Assembly (NCBI GenBank): GCA_014534385.1
Contig: JACVRP010000016.1
Location: forward strand, 1 to 18,940
DNA length: 18,940 nt
Origin: Cyanobacteria bacterium Co-bin13
Lineage (GTDB): Bacteria; Cyanobacteriota; Cyanobacteriia; Phormidesmidales; Phormidesmidaceae
Direction: 5' to 3'
The position numbers were made by a program, and so were the translations under genes. Position 1 is the first letter of the stretch. Each line of letters begins with the position of its first letter. Positions 1-7,173 of the stretch are shown here, piece after piece. Under the pieces are notes generated by a model. That model saw nothing but the letters and a program-made list of their open reading frames with translations, did not search any database and was not told where the DNA came from.

Positions 1-51
1 AGGGGCTCAATAGTGCTGCGCTTGATTAAACCTGTAAGCGCTAGCCAACAC

Positions 52-441
52 CTAGGCTTCATATAGCTCCAGGGGCAAATCGTCGGGGTCTTTGAAGAAG
101 GTAAAGCGTTTACCTGTCAGCTCATCTAGACGAATGGGTTCGCTCTCAATGCCCTTTGCCGCCAGCTCTGCCACTGCCGCCGTTAAATCTGCCACCGCAA
201 AGGACAAATGCCGCAGTCCGCAGGCCTCAGGCCGAGAGGGCCGAGAGGGCGGTTTGGGAAATGAAAATAGCTCGATTTGGCTGCCATCTGGCAGGCGCAG
301 ATCGAGCTTGTAAGAGTGACGCGCTGCCCGATAGGTCTCAGCAACCACCTCTAACCCCAGCTGCTCCACATAAAACCGCTTAGAGGCTTCGTAGTCAGAG
401 CAGATAATGGCCACGTGATGAAGGCCCTTAACCAGGGGCAT
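52..441 (-). CDS. gloA2: YaeR/GloA2-type VOC metalloprotein
   Basis: A 129-residue single-domain member of the vicinal oxygen chelate (glyoxalase/bleomycin resistance/dioxygenase) fold, close in pattern to E. coli YaeR. Visible hallmarks are the N-terminal LHHVAI strand, the IELFSF strand, the segment RPSRPEACGLRHL at 67-79, and the C-terminal DPDDLPLELYE. Likely metal ligands by family analogy are His8 or His9, Glu57, His78 and Glu125. Length matches YaeR. The ATG at 439-441 is preceded by a GAGGG-type ribosome site. The family is glyoxalase I-like, but the substrate of YaeR itself is not established, so methylglyoxal detoxification is only a guess. It is divergent from the glycosyltransferase gene with a 56-base gap. 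The run PSRPSRP is encoded by a small 9-bp tandem duplication that also matches the family pattern, so it is not damage. Confidence 0.9.
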   Translation of the reverse strand: MPLVKGLHHVAIICSDYEASKRFYVEQLGLEVVAETYRAARHSYKLDLRLPDGSQIELFSFPKPPSRPSRPEACGLRHLSFAVADLTAAVAELAAKGIESEPIRLDELTGKRFTFFKDPDDLPLELYEA

Positions 442-497
442 AACCGGTTCCCTCTGTAATAATCAGTCAGAGCAGTTGTGCTGTTTTTAGGTTTTCT

Positions 498-3047
498 GTG
501 GCAACAAATTCCTCGGTTGGGCCAGCTACCCCGATGTCTAAATCCACTCCTAAGCTAGCTGATGATGGGCGGGATCTGGCTATTTTAGGCGGTGTCTGGC
601 TGCTTGCAACTTTGGGGGATGGCCTTTGGCTTTGGCTAGATCAGGCCCCCCCAGCCTGGGATCAGGGCGAGCATTTAACCCGCGCCCTGAATCACTGGGG
701 GCTGTTTCAGGCTCCAGCGCTTACTGAGGAATCTTGGTGGCAGTCGCTGTGGCGGCTCTCCCCGACCTACCGGGCTCCCTTTGTCTACCTGATGACGGTG
801 CCCCTGCTTGAGGGACTGGGGCGGGGATTTGATCAGGCGGTGCTGGTCAACAGTGTGTTTAATGCACTGCTGCTGCTGCTGACTTACTCATTGGGACGGC
901 GAGTTTTTGACCGGCAGACAGGGTTGTGGGCAGCCATTGTCTCTACATTTGTCCCTGTCCTACTGCTGCTGCGGGTTGATTACCTGCTGGACTACGGCCT
1001 GATTGTTTGTGTGTTGGCCGGATTTTTCTGCCTCACCGCCTGGCGCAGTGCGAGCCCGATCGGGCGCTGGGGCTGGGCTTTGGGCTTTGGGGTGAGCTTC
1101 GGTCTGACCCTGTTAACCAAGCCCACCGGAATTTTGTTTTTGCTGCTGCCAATGGCGTGGATAGCCGTTGAGACTTTGCTAAAGAGACGCTGGTATCTTT
1201 GGCTGCAGTGGGGGCTGGCCGCCTTGGTTGCCCTAGCGATCTTCTGGCCCTGGTTTCAGACCAACTGGATCACCATTCTCTCGACCAGCGGTAAGTCAAA
1301 CGCTACCTGGATTGCCGCTGAACTAGATCTGGAAAGCCCGTGGTCCGTCTGGACCTACTACCTGCGAATGCTGCCTCGGATGATCACGCCAGCTCTGCTC
1401 TGGGCAGGCTTGGGCGGTTGGATTTTGGGGCTGGGCCTCTGGAAGGCGGGTCTGCTTAAGTCTACGGTGAGTGCCGATTCCACTTTCTCAAGGCGAAAGT
1501 ACCAGTGGCTCTGGCTGTTGAGCTACGTTGTGGGTACCTACGGGCTGCTGTCACTGCTTCAGAATAAGGATCCACGCCACATCGTTCCCTATGTGCCAAT
1601 GGTCGTGATCCTGCTTGTGCGAGGTCTCACAGCCTGGACAGTGCGAGGATGGAGCTGGCTCAAGTTTGCTTTGGTGGGTGTGATGGCTATTTTTGCTGTT
1701 AGCACGCTTTTTCCTGTCAGCTACCTGCCGCTCAGTCAGCTGCCTCAGACTCAGCTAGCCAAACACCCCTATCGAGGTTCTGTGTGGCCTCACTCCCAGT
1801 TAATCGAAACGGTATTAACAACAGCGCCATACCTGCGTTCGACCGTTGGCGTTTTGCCCAATGTGGCTGAGCTAAACCCAATGAATGTCGATTTTTATGG
1901 AGCCTTGAGAGATTTTCGGGTATTTGGTCGAGAGGTTGGCTTTAGCCCAGACTACGCGCCGCTAGATGCGCGATCGCTTACCTGGGTTGTGACCAAGTCT
2001 GGCGAGCAGGGACCGCAGAACAGCGGCAATGAAGCCAAAGCCGATCTCCAGACCCGAGTTGAGCAAAGCCCTGACTACCAGGCGGTGCGAACCTGGCCCC
2101 TGCCAGACAATACCGAGATGACTCTCTACCATCGCCAGCCTGCCCCAGTGGAGGTGATCCCCCTGACCCAGAGCCAGAACCGGGTCAGCCTGACTGGGGT
2201 AGAGGCTCCCGCCACCGCCACCGCTAACAGCACAGTGCCTGTGTCCTATACGCTGCAGGGGCCGTGGGAGGCGCTAGCCGATGGGCTGCTGATTTTAACT
2301 TGGCAGGCAGAGGTCGCTTCAGAGGCACAGCCAGCAGCGCAATGGATCCACGACCACGGTATTGGCCTGGGCAATTTGGATGCAGGCTTACAGTCGCCCT
2401 CCAACGCGGGATTTACGGTTACAGAGCGCTTGGGCATGGTCGTTCCAGCCAATGTTCAACCGGGTCGCTACCGGCTGATCGCTGAGTATTTTAATCGCCA
2501 AACGGGAGAGGCCTACCCTTTGCCAACGGCAAACGCTGCGATCGCAATCACCCCTGGAGAAAGCACGCTCGCTGGCCCAGAACCCGATCTGGTGAGCCAG
2601 CTCTATGGGCTGAGCCAAGGGCTGGCAGAGGGCAGCTTAGATCCTATTTTTAATACGGTGGGCCGCATTAACCAGTACGACCCGCTGCAGGATTACTTGA
2701 AACAGGCAGAACAGGCCATGGGGTATCGCCTGGAGCAGGCCCCTGCCCAGCTGGAGTGGCTATATACCCGAGTCATGGCCCAGGTGCTGCAGCAAAAGGC
2801 GGAAAGTGCGATCGCAACCCTTGATCAGATCACTGCCCTCGCCCCTAGCAACCCCTACCACTGGCTTTATCTGGGTTTTGTCCATCTCTACCGCTGGCAT
2901 CCCCACGCGGCAGAGCGTGCCCTTGACCAGGCAGCCAGGCTAGCCCCTGACCTACCAGAACTAAAGGCTTTACAGGCGGTAGCAGCCCTACAGCGGCTCA
3001 ACTTGCCCCGTGCCTGGCGGCTGATTCAGACCAGCGGCCTTTTATGA
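498..3047 (+). CDS. GT39/PMT-like membrane glycosyltransferase with TPR tail
   Basis: An 849-residue polytopic membrane protein of the GT-C type (dolichyl- or undecaprenyl-phosphate-sugar dependent, ArnT/PMT_2 group). After the first membrane helix (about 28-48) comes a loop with the acidic motif WDQGEH (Asp55, Glu58), expected to hold the catalytic Asp. About ten more hydrophobic helices run to residue 405, with LTKPTG at 206-211 and DPRHIVPYVP at 358-367, both typical of the family. Residues about 410-690 look like soluble, probably periplasmic domains, with a beta-sandwich-like part near 560-685. Residues about 745-845 carry two or three TPR-like helical repeats. It probably moves a sugar from a lipid carrier to an envelope acceptor. 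The acceptor is unknown. The first start is GTG at 498; an in-frame ATG at 534 is an alternative, and neither has a convincing ribosome site. Confidence 0.85.
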   Translation: MATNSSVGPATPMSKSTPKLADDGRDLAILGGVWLLATLGDGLWLWLDQAPPAWDQGEHLTRALNHWGLFQAPALTEESWWQSLWRLSPTYRAPFVYLMTVPLLEGLGRGFDQAVLVNSVFNALLLLLTYSLGRRVFDRQTGLWAAIVSTFVPVLLLLRVDYLLDYGLIVCVLAGFFCLTAWRSASPIGRWGWALGFGVSFGLTLLTKPTGILFLLLPMAWIAVETLLKRRWYLWLQWGLAALVALAIFWPWFQTNWITILSTSGKSNATWIAAELDLESPWSVWTYYLRMLPRMITPALLWAGLGGWILGLGLWKAGLLKSTVSADSTFSRRKYQWLWLLSYVVGTYGLLSLLQNKDPRHIVPYVPMVVILLVRGLTAWTVRGWSWLKFALVGVMAIFAVSTLFPVSYLPLSQLPQTQLAKHPYRGSVWPHSQLIETVLTTAPYLRSTVGVLPNVAELNPMNVDFYGALRDFRVFGREVGFSPDYAPLDARSLTWVVTKSGEQGPQNSGNEAKADLQTRVEQSPDYQAVRTWPLPDNTEMTLYHRQPAPVEVIPLTQSQNRVSLTGVEAPATATANSTVPVSYTLQGPWEALADGLLILTWQAEVASEAQPAAQWIHDHGIGLGNLDAGLQSPSNAGFTVTERLGMVVPANVQPGRYRLIAEYFNRQTGEAYPLPTANAAIAITPGESTLAGPEPDLVSQLYGLSQGLAEGSLDPIFNTVGRINQYDPLQDYLKQAEQAMGYRLEQAPAQLEWLYTRVMAQVLQQKAESAIATLDQITALAPSNPYHWLYLGFVHLYRWHPHAAERALDQAARLAPDLPELKALQAVAALQRLNLPRAWRLIQTSGLL

Positions 3048-3397
3048 GCAGCTATGAGTCGAATCAGCATAAACACTGAAAGTTAAGCCTTTCTCTAATT
3101 TTTCAATCTATGATTGGGATGGTATATCATCTTTTTAAATAACAAACATTTCATTTTGTATCTAAATGCCGCAGACCGGGGTGAGCTGGTGAGGATTTGC
3201 CAACATTTGCCGAAGGTCCTGGGCTAGTTTTAATCCTTGCTGCTGATCACAACATTTCGCTTTTTGAGCTGCATCAGCTCTTATTTTTTTCCGTAGTTCT
3301 TCTGTTTTCCTATCCCCTGAGATGGGGAAAAATGCTCAGAAGAATTTCAGGTTGGAATGCTAGGATTTCCTAGGTGAACACGCTTTGAGGGCCTGCT
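3048..3397. other. 350-base non-coding leader region upstream of prs
   Basis: AT-rich gap between the glycosyltransferase stop and the GTG of prs. I see no credible ORF. It contains an intrinsic terminator at 3266-3290, a TCCCC-N6-GGGGA hairpin at 3313-3328, and a compact inverted repeat CTAGGA-TT-TCCTAG at 3360-3373 just upstream of the GAGG ribosome site at 3387-3390. A TGGTATATC sequence near 3118-3126 could be an extended -10 element, but its -35 partner is poor. The terminator sits within 110 bases of the start of prs, so the region may be a regulated leader or may hold a short RNA. Confidence 0.5.
3266..3290 (+). terminator. Intrinsic terminator in prs upstream region
   Basis: GAGCTG-CAT-CAGCTC forms a perfect 6-bp stem with a 3-base loop, followed directly by TTATTTTTTT. 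This is a textbook plus-strand rho-independent signal. It is 220 bases past the glycosyltransferase stop, so it ends either that transcript's long 3' UTR, a short RNA, or an attenuated prs leader. Confidence 0.65.
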
Positions 3398-4393
3398 GTG
3401 ATTCGCTCTGCCACGCTGCCGCTTCAGACACCGCTTCCGTCTCTGGGTGACAACAATAATCGGCTTAAACTGTTTTCGGGATCAGCCAACGTAGAGTTGG
3501 CCAGAGAGGTTGCCCGGTATCTGGGAATTGACCTAGGCCCGATGGTTCGCAAACGCTTCGCTGATGGCGAAGTTTACATCCAGATCCAGGAATCGATTCG
3601 GGGCTGCGATGTCTATCTAATTCAGCCAACCTGCTATCCGGTGAACGACCACCTGATGGAGCTGCTGATTATGATCGACGCCTGCCGTCGTGCTTCGGCT
3701 CGTCAGATCTCCGCTGTTATTCCCTACTACGGGTACGCTCGGGCCGACCGCAAAACAGCGGGCCGAGAGTCAATCACCGCCAAGCTGGTGGCTAACCTGA
3801 TGGCCAAGGCTGGGGCCAACCGCGTGCTGGCTATGGATCTGCACTCTGCTCAAATTCAGGGCTACTTTGATATTCCCTGCGACCACGTCTACGGTTCTCC
3901 GGTCGTGATCGACTACATCGCCAGCAAGAAGCTGTCGGACATCGTGGTGGTCTCTCCCGATGTGGGCGGGGTGGCTCGCGCTCGCGCCTTTGCCAAGAAA
4001 CTTGACGATGCCCCGCTCGCCATCATCGACAAGCGCCGTCAGGCTCACAACGTCGCTGAAGTCATGAACGTGATCGGCGATGTCGCAGGCAAAACCGCCG
4101 TACTGGTTGATGACATGATCGACACTGCAGGCACTATCTGCGAAGGGGCCCGCATTCTCAAGCAGGAAGGCGCACGCCAGGTCTACGCCTGCGCCACCCA
4201 CGCTGTCTTTTCGCCCCCGGCAGTCGAGCGGCTTTCCAGCGGCCTGTTTGAAGAAGTGATCGTAACTAATACGATCCCGATGATGGACACCCGCCGTTTC
4301 CCTCAGCTACGGGTGCTCTCGGTCGCTAATCTGCTGGGCGAGACCATCTGGCGCATTCACGAAGAAAGCTCTGTCAGCAGCATGTTCCGTTAA
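3398..4393 (+). CDS. prs: Ribose-phosphate pyrophosphokinase (PRPP synthase)
   Basis: A 331-residue class I PRPP synthase. It transfers pyrophosphate from ATP to ribose 5-phosphate, giving the PRPP needed for purine, pyrimidine, histidine, tryptophan and NAD synthesis in the cytosol. Seen directly: FADGE at 54-58, DLHSAQIQGYFDIP at 147-160 (the ATP/Mg binding signature), the flexible-loop KRRQAHN at 212-218, and the PRPP-binding VLVDDMIDTAGT at 235-246. About 20 residues precede the usual start of the fold at NRLKLFSGSAN; such an extension is common in cyanobacterial enzymes. The start is a GTG with GAGG seven bases upstream, which supports this choice. The gene ends 18 bases before a long palindrome shared with the convergent neighbour. 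Confidence 0.97.
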   Translation: MIRSATLPLQTPLPSLGDNNNRLKLFSGSANVELAREVARYLGIDLGPMVRKRFADGEVYIQIQESIRGCDVYLIQPTCYPVNDHLMELLIMIDACRRASARQISAVIPYYGYARADRKTAGRESITAKLVANLMAKAGANRVLAMDLHSAQIQGYFDIPCDHVYGSPVVIDYIASKKLSDIVVVSPDVGGVARARAFAKKLDDAPLAIIDKRRQAHNVAEVMNVIGDVAGKTAVLVDDMIDTAGTICEGARILKQEGARQVYACATHAVFSPPAVERLSSGLFEEVIVTNTIPMMDTRRFPQLRVLSVANLLGETIWRIHEESSVSSMFR

Positions 4394-4411
4394 CCTCACC
4401 CCCCTAGAGCG

Positions 4412-4443
4412 CCATAGAGACGCGATTAATCGCGTCTCTATGG
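4412..4443. repeat. Perfect 32-bp palindrome between convergent genes
   Basis: The half-site CCATAGAGACGCGATT is followed at once by its exact reverse complement, so all 32 bases pair with no loop. It lies between the stop of prs and the stop of the DUF3531 gene, where it could act as a bidirectional transcript end, though there is no T-run on either side. Sequences with an AGAGACGCGAT...ATCGCGTCTCT core are, as I recall, abundant dispersed palindromes in many cyanobacterial genomes, so this is more likely a member of a repeat family than a gene-specific terminator. Confidence 0.75.
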
Positions 4444-4896
4444 TTAATTGTCGTCGCTCACAAATTCAGGCCGACCGCTATTGGGAACAGGCCAATCCGG
4501 GTTTTCACCGCCGATCACCAGTCGCTTCAAGGCAACAAATTCCCGGCTGAACTGCATAAAGGCATTGATCAGCACATCGATTGCGATCGCATCACTAGTG
4601 CCCATATCAATCCAGCACCTGGCCCAGGTGCCTTCGTACTCTACATCGCCCATGTTGTGCATGAGCGACAGCAGACTGTCGCCTGCCAGCGTATCGTCGT
4701 AGTCCAGGTAGCTAATGTCGAGGCCCGTTTCTTGGACCTGCAGGTTCTCGGCGTTAAAGCCGCCCAGCTTGCCCAGGAAAAACCAGGAGTCAAAGATCTC
4801 CTCAATGTACTGCCGCTCCATCAGTGAGGGAGCAGTCTCAAACTCTAGCCAAAGCCAAAGATTGAAAAAATCGCATTCCCTGAATTCAACCTGCAT
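4444..4896 (-). CDS. DUF3531 family protein
   Basis: A 150-residue soluble protein of the DUF3531 family, conserved in cyanobacteria and plastid lineages, with no established function. The pattern that identifies it is the aromatic N-terminus (FNLWLWLEFE at 11-20), FDSWFFLGKLGGFNAENLQV in the middle, a GTWARCWIDMGTSDA stretch and an IGGENPDWPV near the end. No signal peptide or membrane helix is visible. The ATG at 4894-4896 has an AGGGTGAG-type ribosome site a few bases upstream and a strong promoter about 30 bases upstream, so it is transcribed alone. It is convergent with prs, and its stop codon directly abuts the 32-bp palindrome. Confidence 0.9.
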   Translation of the reverse strand: MQVEFRECDFFNLWLWLEFETAPSLMERQYIEEIFDSWFFLGKLGGFNAENLQVQETGLDISYLDYDDTLAGDSLLSLMHNMGDVEYEGTWARCWIDMGTSDAIAIDVLINAFMQFSREFVALKRLVIGGENPDWPVPNSGRPEFVSDDN

Positions 4897-4923
4897 AACT
4901 CACCCTAGTAGAGCCAGATAAAC

Positions 4924-4953
4924 CTTATACCAATTTGACGCAAGCCAAGTCAA
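4924..4953 (-). promoter_or_regulatory. Sigma-70-type promoter of the DUF3531 gene
   Basis: On the minus strand TTGACT (4948-4953), an 18-base spacer, and TATAAG (4924-4929), the latter preceded by TGG, giving an extended -10. Each hexamer differs from consensus at one base. Transcription would start near 4917, about 20 bases before the ATG. An inverted repeat TTTGAC-N9-GTCAAA (4934-4954) overlaps the -35 and spacer and could be an operator. Confidence 0.7.
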
Positions 4954-5066
4954 AAGGTAGAAACTCAGAGGCCACACCCAACGCCAATGCCTATTGCAGC
5001 AGAAATAGGGCACTAATGCTCCTAGGGAATGGCGCTTTAAAGCTTAAAACCCCTCTCTAATGCGAT

Positions 5067-5135
5067 CCCCTCAACCTCTAAAGAGAGATTGAGGGGTCAG
5101 CAGCCCAACAGCGCTCTTAATAGAAAGCGCTGGGG
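5067..5135. other. Two adjacent hairpins downstream of the TPR gene
   Basis: First hairpin: CCCCTCAACCTCT (5067-5079), loop AAAG, AGAGATTGAGGGG (5084-5096), 12 of 13 positions paired. Second hairpin: CAGCGCT (5109-5115) with AGCGCTG (5126-5132), extended by CCC/GGG with a two-base bulge (5104-5135). They lie just past the stop of the minus-strand TPR gene and may end or stabilise its mRNA. No T-run follows, so rho-independent termination is not shown. The rest of 4955-5168 holds nothing I can identify. Confidence 0.45.
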
Positions 5136-5168
5136 ATCAAAACTAGCAGTTCCAGCTTAGCGTCCAAA

Positions 5169-6098
5169 TTAGCGCTGGGCGCGGCTCGCCCGCTCAGAAC
5201 AGGCTTCGCCCGCAAGTCCCTCAGCCAAACACTTCTCAAACCGGATTTGCCAAACCATCTGATTAGGCATTTGGTTGGCGTAAGCCAAAGCCTGCTCGTA
5301 GAGAGGGATACTAAGGGCGGTATTGCCCTGCATCTGATTGATCTGAGCCTTCAGGTAAATGAGATCTGGATTGTTAGGAGCCGCCTGCAGAGCCAGGTTA
5401 ACTTCTCTCATCGCCTCATCATACCGGCCCAAATCCCTCAAACCGATGGCAATGCCACGGTTTGCCAGGTAGGGTGGATAGCTGTTTCGAAGTCGGGCAA
5501 TGGCCTGGTCTGGGTTAGCAAAAGGCAGGTTGACCGCTAGCAGCAGATCCATAAAGCCCTTAAGCAGACTCAGCTCCGGGTCGTTGCGGTCGATGTCTTC
5601 AGCTTGGCCCAGTTCGTTAAAAACCTGCTGCAGCATTCTCAGAGCAGTGGGGGTGCCCCGAGTGATGCCTTGAGTCTGGAGAACGTAGCCTCCCTCCAGA
5701 AAAATTCCAACCGCCGTATAGAGGTGCCCGCGCAGCGGATCGGTATCTACCAAAGCCTGCGCCTTCTGCTGAGTGAGCTTGGCTCGGCGTTCCAGTTCAG
5801 CAAAATCCTGATCTAGATAGGCCATTGCTGCTGCCATCGCTTGAACCATCGGCTCATTGGGTTCGCTCGCCAGGGCAGTATTGATGAGCTGCCGCGCTTC
5901 TACGTAGTTGCCAGCGCGAAACATGGCGTTAAAAGCCGCTTCAGAGGTATCGCCAATATTGTGAGGATTGGACGTGCGGAATGGATCAGCCGCAAAGGCA
6001 GGTAAGGTTGCAAGGCTAATCGTGACAGCCAAAGTCCCTGCAAACCAGCGCTGAAACTGTCGAGCGTGGCGAGAAAACTTAAAAGATCGCAGTGCCAT
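5169..6098 (-). CDS. Secreted tetratricopeptide-repeat protein
   Basis: Taken from the ATG at 6096-6098, this is a 309-residue exported protein. The first 36 residues form a signal peptide: a basic N-region (RSFKFSRHARQFQRW), a hydrophobic stretch (FAGTLAVTISLATLP) and a cleavage site AFA before ADP. The mature part is helical with TPR-like units: AAFNAMFRAGNYVEARQLIN, a further pair in the middle, then IAIGLRDLGRYDEAMREVN and the LIYLKAQINQMQGNTALSIP unit near the C-terminus. TPRs scaffold protein-protein contacts, and export places this one in the periplasm, lumen or envelope. A GTG at 6125 would add nine residues (MWFCTHGNS) before the signal peptide, which is less natural. No partner is suggested by its neighbours. 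It probably belongs to a conserved cyanobacterial family without known function. Confidence 0.82.
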   Translation of the reverse strand: MALRSFKFSRHARQFQRWFAGTLAVTISLATLPAFAADPFRTSNPHNIGDTSEAAFNAMFRAGNYVEARQLINTALASEPNEPMVQAMAAAMAYLDQDFAELERRAKLTQQKAQALVDTDPLRGHLYTAVGIFLEGGYVLQTQGITRGTPTALRMLQQVFNELGQAEDIDRNDPELSLLKGFMDLLLAVNLPFANPDQAIARLRNSYPPYLANRGIAIGLRDLGRYDEAMREVNLALQAAPNNPDLIYLKAQINQMQGNTALSIPLYEQALAYANQMPNQMVWQIRFEKCLAEGLAGEACSERASRAQR

Positions 6099-6499
6099 AG
6101 AGTTACCGTGTGTGCAGAACCACAACCAGTGAGCAATCTAATTCTGAAACCAGGATAGCGTTTACCAGGCAGCAACCGTGTAGCCGTCAGCCGCATCAAA
6201 GCTTTTTGTCAAGGGGGCGACAGTTGAGTGCCACAGGGGGGAGCTTTAGTGACTTTCTCCAGACTGTCAGCCCCTATTTCCGGATAGAGCATAGCAGTCT
6301 AGCGCTGGCTTGTATCCAGCTATACCTGAAGACGGTAGGGTGCTACGGGAGTTCCCTAGGAGTTTTCGAAAACAGAGGGGCTAAAGCGAATCCTATCTTG
6401 TTCCTCAAGCCAGCCTGTAGCATGTTTAAAGAGATGCCGTCGCTACGGTTTCCAGTCCTGCTTCAGCCGGTTAGTCGGGCATACTGAAGCTAAGCAAAC
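6099..6499. other. 401-base divergent intergenic region
   Basis: The gap between the TPR gene (-) and the ABC ATPase gene (+) should hold promoters for both, but I cannot assign any confidently. It has a 12-bp palindrome GTTTTCGAAAAC at 6362-6373 and a hairpin at 6460-6490 (GCTTCAG with CTGAAGC, and an inner CCG/CGG). The hairpin lies 10 to 20 bases before the start codon of the ATPase, so it could mask translation. An open frame across 6110-6487 looks like chance. Confidence 0.4.
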
Positions 6500-7168
6500 T
6501 TGTCTCGTTTAATGCTCTATCTTCGAAACCTAACGTACCACCCCACTGCCAGTCCTATAGCCATTTTGAAGAACATTTCACTCGAACTGGCTCCTCAGGA
6601 AATGGGGCTGGTCACTGGACCCAGTGGCTCTGGCAAAAGCACGCTACTAGAAATTATGGCAGGGCTGGCCCAGCCGACTTCAGGGCTTGTGCAGTGGCGG
6701 GATCAGCCTCTTAATGCTGAAGCTTTGCAGCAGATTGCTGGCCTAGTTTTTCAGTTTCCAGAGCGTCACTTTTGCGGCCACACTATTTTAGAGGAGCTGC
6801 GTTTAGGACACCCAGAGCTAACTCAGGAGCGGATGGGAGAGGCGATGGCAGCTGTGGGCTTGAGCGATATAGACCTTGATGTCATGCCCCATTCCCTCAG
6901 TGGTGGCCAGCAAAGACGTCTGGCTCTGGCAGTGCAGCTGATCCGCCAGCCCTATCTGCTGCTGCTAGATGAACCGACCGCAGGACTTGACTGGTCAATG
7001 CGGCGGCAGGTAGTCGATCTCCTTAAGCAGCTAAAGCGGGAGTGGAGTCTGCTAGTGGTTTCCCACGATGCTGAGGAACTGTCGCTGCTAGCCGATCGGC
7101 GCTGGCGGATCGATCATGGAGAGCTGTCTCCGGTGCCCCAGCCTTCTAAGCTCAAGGTGGTTTCTTAA
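6500..7168 (+). CDS. ECF/CbiO-type ABC transporter ATPase
   Basis: A 222-residue ABC ATPase. Walker A is GPSGSGKS (40-47), the Q-loop Gln85 lies in VFQFPERHF, the signature is LSGGQ (133-137), Walker B is LLLLDEP (153-159) with catalytic Glu158, and the H-loop His is 189. The VFQFPE Q-loop region is typical of energy-coupling factor ATPases (EcfA, CbiO), which drive uptake of vitamins or metal ions, and of the plastid relative ABCI11/NAP14. No membrane T or S component lies in the window, so the substrate is open. The start is either TTG at 6500 or ATG at 6512, four codons in. Neither has a clear ribosome site. The stop is five bases before rsmG, indicating one transcript. Confidence 0.9.
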   Translation: MSRLMLYLRNLTYHPTASPIAILKNISLELAPQEMGLVTGPSGSGKSTLLEIMAGLAQPTSGLVQWRDQPLNAEALQQIAGLVFQFPERHFCGHTILEELRLGHPELTQERMGEAMAAVGLSDIDLDVMPHSLSGGQQRRLALAVQLIRQPYLLLLDEPTAGLDWSMRRQVVDLLKQLKREWSLLVVSHDAEELSLLADRRWRIDHGELSPVPQPSKLKVVS

Positions 7169-7173
7169 CAGAT

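Noticed and set aside
3770..4201. 143-codon minus-strand frame inside prs
   Set aside because: It lies fully antisense to a clearly coding, highly conserved enzyme and shows no domain or ribosome site; typical GC-rich shadow.
6110..6487. 125-codon plus-strand frame between the TPR and ABC genes
   Set aside because: Composition is erratic (Ser, Cys and Arg-rich, no helices or motif), it overlaps the likely promoters of two divergent genes, and it has no clear ribosome site.
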